Origin: Thraustochytrium sp. TN22
Lineage: Eukaryota; Sar; Bigyra; Thraustochytrida; Thraustochytriidae
DNA: 64,000 bases
NCBI GenBank assembly: GCA_013306675.1
Contig: JABLUY010000171.1
Span: 1-64,000 of the forward strand
Reading direction: 5' to 3'
Numbering within the stretch: position 1 is the stretch's first letter; every line of letters starts with the position of its first letter. Positions 19,788 through 26,598 of this stretch are shown in pieces. The notes beneath the pieces are model-generated. The model was given only the letters and a program-made list of their open reading frames with translations. It did no database searches and was not told the origin of the DNA. Made by a program: the position numbers and the translations under genes.

Positions 19788-20747
19788 ATGCGCAAGCTTG
19801 TCGCTCTGAAGGGGCCCATGCGGCCCGTGCATGTCATCAAGTGCTTACCGCAGGAGCTATACAACGTCGCAAAGGGCGGCGTCGACGGAAGCACACAGTA
19901 CGTGGAGCAGATCACCAACACGCAGTGCATGAATCTGAGCTGCGACCAGAACATCGCGTTGCGCACGTACAAGCAGCTCGTTGTCAACGCCATCGTGGTC
20001 TACCGCTACTTACAGGCTGCGAGGAAGAGCAACCTCGAAGACAGCGACGGGCTAAAGGCCCTCCGCGACAAGGTGAACCGCTCTGAAGCGCTCAGCACTG
20101 TCTCGTTCCGCCTCACTGTCGACATGGTCCGTCACGTCTACAGGAGCAGGCAGCTCGATACGGCGCAGGTGGAGTTCAACATGCAGCCAAGCATGCCCAA
20201 GCCCACTGGGCTCACCAGGGAAGCGGCGAGGGACCTCGTGACCGCCGGTAAGCGCAAGCGAACCCCCGAGTTGCAGAAGTTCTTCAACCACGGCCAAGCC
20301 CGCGACATCCGCCTCGATGCCGCACTGCAACATGACTCAGAGGCAGCGGGAAAGGCATCCTTCAACGCCAACAACAAGAGGATTCCCGCCAAGCGGCTCT
20401 GCGTCATCTGCGGCAAGCAAACGCACCGTCGTTGCACCATCTGCGGTGTGCCTCTGCACGTGTTCATGAGAAAGAATGAACGCACAACCTGCTTTTCCAA
20501 GTGGCACACGCGCGTGCGCGTCGAGCCTCACGAAGGCTTCAAGAAGCGCAAGACAAACGTCAACGGAACACCTTCGCCCATTTGCCTCGATCATGTCGAT
20601 TCGAGCAGCGCCAGTGCCTCGTCCGGTACCCCTACAGCGCAGAGCAGGAACGACCACGTAGCCCAAGCCAGCTACACCGACACCCCATCAAGCCATAGTT
20701 CAAGATCCTCTCGCAGCAGCCTCAGCACGAGTCCATCGTGCCCTTGA
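19788..20747 (+). CDS. Transposon copy 2: GGVD/zinc-ribbon protein frame
   Basis: Identical in protein sequence to the frame in copy 3; see the entry at 22134. Confidence 0.7.
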   Translation: MRKLVALKGPMRPVHVIKCLPQELYNVAKGGVDGSTQYVEQITNTQCMNLSCDQNIALRTYKQLVVNAIVVYRYLQAARKSNLEDSDGLKALRDKVNRSEALSTVSFRLTVDMVRHVYRSRQLDTAQVEFNMQPSMPKPTGLTREAARDLVTAGKRKRTPELQKFFNHGQARDIRLDAALQHDSEAAGKASFNANNKRIPAKRLCVICGKQTHRRCTICGVPLHVFMRKNERTTCFSKWHTRVRVEPHEGFKKRKTNVNGTPSPICLDHVDSSSASASSGTPTAQSRNDHVAQASYTDTPSSHSSRSSRSSLSTSPSCP

Positions 20748-20953
20748 TGCAGCCCAAGTTGGCCTCAGCATCCGCACAGGCCAGTCGGAAGTGACCAACA
20801 CTTTACGCTTCCATACAAACCCAGTAGTTGAAAGTTCCAAAAATGATTAGAATCATGATAGCAACAGGTCAGTCGAGCGCAAGCAGGAGAGCCGATTTAC
20901 TAGGGATAATATGGCTATCCTGATTAAACTCCGTCTAGGGCGATGGGATTGGG

Positions 20954-20962
20954 ATATTATAT
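20954..20962. repeat. Array junction ATAT-T-ATAT (copies 2/3)
   Basis: The 9 bp between GATTGGG of one unit and CCCAATC of the next read ATATTATAT: an ATAT flank for each element with a single T between. The same junction recurs at 23300-23308. Confidence 0.85.
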
Positions 20963-21226
20963 CCCAATCACACCTCTATGCTTACTCGTATCCGCCTACC
21001 ACGCGGGGGTCCCTCGGTGACGCCCGGCACAGGGGGCACTAAAGCGTATTAAGAGGGTACTTTACTCCCGATTTGCTCCAAAAAAGTGGCCTAGAGTCTG
21101 GCGAAGTTAGTTCCGCATTCGATCAAAAACGCAGCGATGGGGCCGAGCTTGAAGAGGCCCACTCGAAGCGACCCAAGGCTCCTGCCCCCTATTCATTTTG
21201 GCCGAAGGCGTGGTGGTTAGGATGAG

Positions 21227-22070
21227 ATGAGCTCGGCAGTTCGCCCAGAGCGGCTTTGGGGGGAGCTCGCGCGCGACTTCGTCGCGGAGCGCGCTGGAGC
21301 CGCAGGCGCTGCGGCGCGCGGCTGCAGGCGGCCCTGGCGGGTGCCTTGTGCCTGCTCTCAGCTCGCACGCCCCTGCCGCAGCGCTTGGACGTGGAGTCGG
21401 GCCCGCACTGCGACATCATGGCATCGGCGAGGCCTAACCACCGCGTGGAGGACGACAGCGACAGCGACAGCGACAGCGAGTTCGTGCCCCTGGACAAGCG
21501 GGACACAGGGGACGAAGACGAAGAAGGAGAGGAGCTTGGCGACGAGGATGCTCGTGCTGAGGCCGCTGCGCAGCAAGACTTCGAAGACATACTTGCGTTG
21601 GTCGACGAACCGACGCGTGGTGCGAGTGCATGTTCGAGGTCGGCCTCATTCAGCACAAGACCGTTCCGGGGCTCGCAGTCTCGCCGGATGGAGTCGCTCG
21701 CGTCCGGCTTCCAGGCGCGGAGTGCGACGCATCGTCAGTACTATGCAGCGTCGAGATCAAGACGCGCGTCGCGCCTGGAGGCGCGGTAGACGCACGTATC
21801 GTGAGCACCCAGATGAACACGTGGGGGACGAGACTTGGTGGAAGGCCATACCTGCCGAGCACCGCGCGCAAGTCTTGCACCAAGCTGTGGTCCTCCAAAT
21901 CGATCACGTGCTCTACGTTGCTGCCAGCACGAGTTCGTGTTTGTACGCCTGCCTCGTTGAAGTGCCTCCGGACGCCCGGCTCGCCATGGAGCGCGCTCTG
22001 AAACCGTGGGCGGACAAGCTCACGACATGGGCGCACCAGAGCATCGACAGCGGGTGCGCCGCCCAAGCCA
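21227..22070 (+). pseudogene. Transposon: acidic N-terminus plus YqaJ/lambda-exonuclease-like PD-(D/E)XK nuclease, frame-disrupted
   Basis: Protein-like sequence is spread over frames. The start (MSSAVRPERLWGELARDF) is in one frame. An acidic stretch (EDDSDSDSDSEFVPLDKRD, then DEDEEGEELGDEDARAEAA) is in a second. A third carries EVGLIQHKTVPGLAVSPDGV and VEIKTRV, matching the SPDG and E-x-K active-site motifs of YqaJ/lambda-exonuclease nucleases. The next segment (IPAEHRAQVLHQAVVLQIDH, then VLYVAASTSS) fits the helix and strand that follow in that fold, again in another frame. Identical frame changes occur in all four copies, so they predate the amplification. Introns could explain some, but no convincing GT-AG boundaries were found. 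The nuclease family is a recognition by motif; the function in transposition is unknown. Confidence 0.65.
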
Positions 22071-22133
22071 CCTGCCATCTTCGGCGAGGAGGAGGGGGCG
22101 GTGCTGAGCTCGCACTTCCGGCTGTGGCGCGCC

Positions 22134-23093
22134 ATGCGCAAGCTTGTCGCTCTGAAGGGGCCCATGCGGCCCGTGCATGTCATCAAGTGCTTACCGCAGG
22201 AGCTATACAACGTCGCAAAGGGCGGCGTCGACGGAAGCACACAGTACGTGGAGCAGATCACCAACACGCAGTGCATGAATCTGAGCTGCGACCAGAACAT
22301 CGCGTTGCGCACGTACAAGCAGCTCGTTGTCAACGCCATCGTGGTCTACCGCTACTTACAGGCTGCGAGGAAGAGCAACCTCGAAGACAGCGACGGGCTA
22401 AAGGCCCTCCGCGACAAGGTGAACCGCTCTGAAGCGCTCAGCACTGTCTCGTTCCGCCTCACTGTCGACATGGTCCGTCACGTCTACAGGAGCAGGCAGC
22501 TCGATACGGCGCAGGTGGAGTTCAACATGCAGCCAAGCATGCCCAAGCCCACTGGGCTCACCAGGGAAGCGGCGAGGGACCTCGTGACCGCCGGTAAGCG
22601 CAAGCGAACCCCCGAGTTGCAGAAGTTCTTCAACCACGGCCAAGCCCGCGACATCCGCCTCGATGCCGCACTGCAACATGACTCAGAGGCAGCGGGAAAG
22701 GCATCCTTCAACGCCAACAACAAGAGGATTCCCGCCAAGCGGCTCTGCGTCATCTGCGGCAAGCAAACGCACCGTCGTTGCACCATCTGCGGTGTGCCTC
22801 TGCACGTGTTCATGAGAAAGAATGAACGCACAACCTGCTTTTCCAAGTGGCACACGCGCGTGCGCGTCGAGCCTCACGAAGGCTTCAAGAAGCGCAAGAC
22901 AAACGTCAACGGAACACCTTCGCCCATTTGCCTCGATCATGTCGATTCGAGCAGCGCCAGTGCCTCGTCCGGTACCCCTACAGCGCAGAGCAGGAACGAC
23001 CACGTAGCCCAAGCCAGCTACACCGACACCCCATCAAGCCATAGTTCAAGATCCTCTCGCAGCAGCCTCAGCACGAGTCCATCGTGCCCTTGA
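22134..23093 (+). CDS. Transposon copy 3: piggyBac-like GGVD motif and C-terminal zinc ribbon
   Basis: The frame from the ATG encodes 319 aa; it is open upstream to 22101 and beyond. Seen: ELYNVAKGGVDGSTQYVEQI near residues 22-41, matching the YN-x-x-(M/K)GGVD block that contains the third catalytic Asp of piggyBac-type DDE transposases (DDE_Tnp_1_7); a following helical segment ending LVVNAIVVYRYLQAARK, like the NA-x-x-x-Y helix of that family; and a Cys/His ribbon LCVICGKQTHRRCTICGVPL followed by TTCFSKWH, the C-terminal ribbon pattern of piggyBac transposases. The first two catalytic Asp blocks of a DDE transposase are not seen upstream; the nuclease region stands there. So this is either the tail of a truncated transposase or a distinct protein class. 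Confidence 0.75.
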   Translation: MRKLVALKGPMRPVHVIKCLPQELYNVAKGGVDGSTQYVEQITNTQCMNLSCDQNIALRTYKQLVVNAIVVYRYLQAARKSNLEDSDGLKALRDKVNRSEALSTVSFRLTVDMVRHVYRSRQLDTAQVEFNMQPSMPKPTGLTREAARDLVTAGKRKRTPELQKFFNHGQARDIRLDAALQHDSEAAGKASFNANNKRIPAKRLCVICGKQTHRRCTICGVPLHVFMRKNERTTCFSKWHTRVRVEPHEGFKKRKTNVNGTPSPICLDHVDSSSASASSGTPTAQSRNDHVAQASYTDTPSSHSSRSSRSSLSTSPSCP

Positions 23094-23299
23094 TGCAGCC
23101 CAAGTTGGCCTCAGCATCCGCACAGGCCAGTCGGAAGTGACCAACACTTTACGCTTCCATACAAACCCAGTAGTTGAAAGTTCCAAAAATGATTAGAATC
23201 ATGATAGCAACAGGTCAGTCGAGCGCAAGCAGGAGAGCCGATTTACTAGGGATAATATGGCTATCCTGATTAAACTCCGTCTAGGGCGATGGGATTGGG

Positions 23300-23308
23300 A
23301 TATTATAT
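23300..23308. repeat. Array junction ATAT-T-ATAT (copies 3/4)
   Basis: Same 9-bp junction as at 20954-20962. Confidence 0.85.
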
Positions 23309-23572
23309 CCCAATCACACCTCTATGCTTACTCGTATCCGCCTACCACGCGGGGGTCCCTCGGTGACGCCCGGCACAGGGGGCACTAAAGCGTATTAAGA
23401 GGGTACTTTACTCCCGATTTGCTCCAAAAAAGTGGCCTAGAGTCTGGCGAAGTTAGTTCCGCATTCGATCAAAAACGCAGCGATGGGGCCGAGCTTGAAG
23501 AGGCCCACTCGAAGCGACCCAAGGCTCCTGCCCCCTATTCATTTTGGCCGAAGGCGTGGTGGTTAGGATGAG

Positions 23573-24416
23573 ATGAGCTCGGCAGTTCGCCCAGAGCGGC
23601 TTTGGGGGGAGCTCGCGCGCGACTTCGTCGCGGAGCGCGCTGGAGCCGCAGGCGCTGCGGCGCGCGGCTGCAGGCGGCCCTGGCGGGTGCCTTGTGCCTG
23701 CTCTCAGCTCGCACGCCCCTGCCGCAGCGCTTGGACGTGGAGTCGGGCCCGCACTGCGACATCATGGCATCGGCGAGGCCTAACCACCGCGTGGAGGACG
23801 ACAGCGACAGCGACAGCGACAGCGAGTTCGTGCCCCTGGACAAGCGGGACACAGGGGACGAAGACGAAGAAGGAGAGGAGCTTGGCGACGAGGATGCTCG
23901 TGCTGAGGCCGCTGCGCAGCAAGACTTCGAAGACATACTTGCGTTGGTCGACGAACCGACGCGTGGTGCGAGTGCATGTTCGAGGTCGGCCTCATTCAGC
24001 ACAAGACCGTTCCGGGGCTCGCAGTCTCGCCGGATGGAGTCGCTCGCGTCCGGCTTCCAGGCGCGGAGTGCGACGCATCGTCAGTACTATGCAGCGTCGA
24101 GATCAAGACGCGCGTCGCGCCTGGAGGCGCGGTAGACGCACGTATCGTGAGCACCCAGATGAACACGTGGGGGACGAGACTTGGTGGAAGGCCATACCTG
24201 CCGAGCACCGCGCGCAAGTCTTGCACCAAGCTGTGGTCCTCCAAATCGATCACGTGCTCTACGTTGCTGCCAGCACGAGTTCGTGTTTGTACGCCTGCCT
24301 CGTTGAAGTGCCTCCGGACGCCCGGCTCGCCATGGAGCGCGCTCTGAAACCGTGGGCGGACAAGCTCACGACATGGGCGCACCAGAGCATCGACAGCGGG
24401 TGCGCCGCCCAAGCCA
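23573..24416 (+). pseudogene. Transposon copy 4: YqaJ-like nuclease region in several frames
   Basis: Equivalent of 21227-22070 in copy 3; no difference noticed. Confidence 0.6.
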
Positions 24417-24479
24417 CCTGCCATCTTCGGCGAGGAGGAGGGGGCGGTGCTGAGCTCGCACTTCCGGCTGTGGCGCGCC

Positions 24480-25439
24480 ATGCGCAAGCTTGTCGCTCTG
24501 AAGGGGCCCATGCGGCCCGTGCATGTCATCAAGTGCTTACCGCAGGAGCTATACAACGTCGCAAAGGGCGGCGTCGACGGAAGCACACAGTACGTGGAGC
24601 AGATCACCAACACGCAGTGCATGAATCTGAGCTGCGACCAGAACATCGCGTTGCGCACGTACAAGCAGCTCGTTGTCAACGCCATCGTGGTCTACCGCTA
24701 CTTACAGGCTGCGAGGAAGAGCAACCTCGAAGACAGCGACGGGCTAAAGGCCCTCCGCGACAAGGTGAACCGCTCTGAAGCGCTCAGCACTGTCTCGTTC
24801 CGCCTCACTGTCGACATGGTCCGTCACGTCTACAGGAGCAGGCAGCTCGATACGGCGCAGGTGGAGTTCAACATGCAGCCAAGCATGCCCAAGCCCACTG
24901 GGCTCACCAGGGAAGCGGCGAGGGACCTCGTGACCGCCGGTAAGCGCAAGCGAACCCCCGAGTTGCAGAAGTTCTTCAACCACGCCCAAGCCCGCGACAT
25001 CCGCCTCGATGCCGCACTGCAACATGACTCAGAGGCAGCGGGAAAGGCATCCTTCAACGCCAACAACAAGAGGATTCCCGCCAAGCGGCTCTGCGTCATC
25101 TGCGGCAAGCAAACGCACCGTCGTTGCACCATCTGCGGTGTGCCTCTGCACGTGTTCATGAGAAAGAATGAACGCACAACCTGCTTTTCCAAGTGGCACA
25201 CGCGCGTGCGCGTCGAGCCTCACGAAGGCTTCAAGAAGCGCAAGACAAACGTCAACGGAACACCTTCGCCCATTTGCCTCGATCATGTCGATTCGAGCAG
25301 CGCCAGTGCCTCGTCCGGTACCCCTACAGCGCAGAGCAGGAACGACCACGTAGCCCAAGCCAGCTACACCGACACCCCATCAAGCCATAGTTCAAGATCC
25401 TCTCGCAGCAGCCTCAGCACGAGTCCATCGTGCCCTTGA
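24480..25439 (+). CDS. Transposon copy 4: GGVD/zinc-ribbon protein frame
   Basis: As the entry at 22134, with one Gly-to-Ala change (NHAQARD) from the substitution at 24985. Confidence 0.7.
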   Translation: MRKLVALKGPMRPVHVIKCLPQELYNVAKGGVDGSTQYVEQITNTQCMNLSCDQNIALRTYKQLVVNAIVVYRYLQAARKSNLEDSDGLKALRDKVNRSEALSTVSFRLTVDMVRHVYRSRQLDTAQVEFNMQPSMPKPTGLTREAARDLVTAGKRKRTPELQKFFNHAQARDIRLDAALQHDSEAAGKASFNANNKRIPAKRLCVICGKQTHRRCTICGVPLHVFMRKNERTTCFSKWHTRVRVEPHEGFKKRKTNVNGTPSPICLDHVDSSSASASSGTPTAQSRNDHVAQASYTDTPSSHSSRSSRSSLSTSPSCP

Positions 25440-25645
25440 TGCAGCCCAAGTTGGCCTCAGCATCCGCACAGGCCAGTCGGAAGTGACCAACACTTTACGC
25501 TTCCATACAAACCCAGTAGTTGAAAGTTCCAAAAATGATTAGAATCATGATAGCAACAGGTCAGTCGAGCGCAAGCAGGAGAGCCGATTTACTAGGGATA
25601 ATATGGCTATCCTGATTAAACTCCGTCTAGGGCGATGGGATTGGG

Positions 25646-25649
25646 ATAT
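25646..25649. repeat. Target-site duplication ATAT, right flank of the array
   Basis: Matches 18613-18616 on the left of the array. Confidence 0.75.
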
Positions 25650-26598
25650 AAGGGGGTGCTATATACAAGAATTAGGTTTGTGATTGTCGGTCCATTTTAA
25701 ATGTCAAGGGCCTCTCCGGGCCCTTTTTTTTGCAGACTTCAATCAAATCTATCGTGTCCGCACCTTCAAAATTTTTCTCACCTCAGGTATTCTGCACTCT
25801 GCCTTGGCGATGGCTTGCCCATCGGCAAGTTCCGGGTCTCGCGCGCGAAATTGCTGAAGCAAGGTTTTCTCCATTACGAAACCCGGTCCAAATCGGAGTT
25901 CTTACCCTACAGGGCCGTGCAGCGCGAGGAATTCACGTGCTGAGATCACAGTCAGAAGAGATGTGGCGCCGCCGCTCGAGCAGCAGCGCCGTGCAACAAA
26001 GCAACTGGCTCTGCACCACGCGCAGTCACTGCCCGCCGCGGGGCATTCCCAGTCAATTTCCCGTAGAGCTTCTGTGGTCTGCACAATCGACCACCCTTGC
26101 CGCTTGTCATGAGTCAAGTTGGCAGCCTCGTCCTCGCCTCGCAGCGCACGCAAGACACGTTCAACGACGGCCTGTTGACTCGACGCTGCGCCTCCAGGCG
26201 CTGCGAGTCTGCTCTGCTCACGAGGAGGACAAGGAGCTCGCTCGTGCGAGCGAGTCGGAGTCGGAGCGCAAGCCTCAAGGCGCGGCGCCGCGCAGGCCCC
26301 TGCGCTGCTCGCCGGCGGGCGCCTGGGAAGTCGAAGTCTTCGACTGGGAAAAGCGACCCATGCGGCGCCCTATCCGTAACGGCGCTCAACGGGCGCGGTG
26401 GCCCAGAGCGACTCGGACGCAGACTCGGACTCGGACTCGGACTCGGGGCCGGGCCCGGACTCCGAGGCCGGCGGCGCGCAGAGCGGCAACTCCGACTGCG
26501 ACCCGGACGGCGCCTCGACCGCGCGGCGCGCGAGGCAGGACCCCGCGAGCAGGTCCGCAGCGGCGGCCAGGCCGCGGCACACGGGCCGGCGCGGCGAG
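25650..26598. other. Spacer between transposon array and SPAG1 gene
   Basis: AT-richer at its left end. It holds a hairpin-plus-T-run (stem 25706-25712 with 25719-25725, then T's to 25731), immediately followed by TGCAG, which also looks like a polypyrimidine tract and 3' splice site. A small coding-like stretch is listed separately. The last 200 bp (26398-26598) read as an acidic Ser-Asp-rich continuation of the SPAG1 frame but contain no ATG. Confidence 0.4.
25701..25943 (+). CDS. Small coding-like stretch, unidentified
   Basis: An 80-aa frame from an ATG; its second half reads like real protein (GLPIGKFRVSRAKLLKQGFL, then HYETRSKSEFLPYRAVQREE). The first half is Ser/Leu-rich and may be non-coding. 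The T-run with TGCAG near 25735 and CTCAG|GTATT near 25785 look like splice signals, so it may be an exon remnant of a gene broken by the transposon insertions. No family recognised. Confidence 0.2.
   Translation: MSRASPGPFFCRLQSNLSCPHLQNFSHLRYSALCLGDGLPIGKFRVSRAKLLKQGFLHYETRSKSEFLPYRAVQREEFTC

Larger units (their letters stand above)
18617..20953 (+). mobile_element. piggyBac-like DNA transposon, copy 2 (array unit 1)
   Basis: 2,337 bp from CCCAATCACACC to GATGGGATTGGG. Compared with copy 3 it differs at 19091 (C for A), 19127 (C for A) and 19248 (A for T), and no other difference was noticed. It is joined to copy 3 by the 9-bp junction ATATTATAT (20954-20962). Confidence 0.9.
20963..23299 (+). 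mobile_element. piggyBac-like DNA transposon, copy 3 (array unit 2)
   Basis: 2,337 bp; taken as the reference copy because copy 1 matches it apart from a 4-bp duplication. Layout: 5' terminal repeat CCCAATCACACC; about 250 bp leader; an acidic N-terminal region and a YqaJ/lambda-exonuclease-like nuclease across several frames (21227-22070); an intact frame with GGVD and zinc ribbon (22134-23093); about 200 bp AT-richer 3' region; 3' terminal repeat ending GATTGGG. The GGVD motif, zinc ribbon, CCC termini and AT-only 4-bp duplications all suggest the piggyBac superfamily, but the targets are ATAT and TTAT instead of the canonical TTAA. Confidence 0.9.
23309..25645 (+). mobile_element. piggyBac-like DNA transposon, copy 4 (array unit 3)
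   Basis: 2,337 bp, ending GATTGGG at 25645. The only difference from copy 3 noticed is C for G at 24985, which changes Gly to Ala in the zinc-ribbon protein. Confidence 0.9.

Noticed and set aside
15967-25645. Interpretation of the repeat island as a tandem host gene family
   Set aside because: Terminal inverted repeats, 4-bp flanking duplications on both sides of each locus and the GGVD/zinc-ribbon protein show a transposon.
15967-25645. Interpretation as an LTR element or Helitron
   Set aside because: No long terminal repeats, reverse transcriptase, Rep or helicase sequence is present, and the ends are short inverted repeats.
25706-25731. Hairpin plus T-run like a bacterial intrinsic terminator
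   Set aside because: All neighbours are eukaryotic nuclear genes. The T-run followed by TGCAG is as well explained as a 3' splice site or chance.
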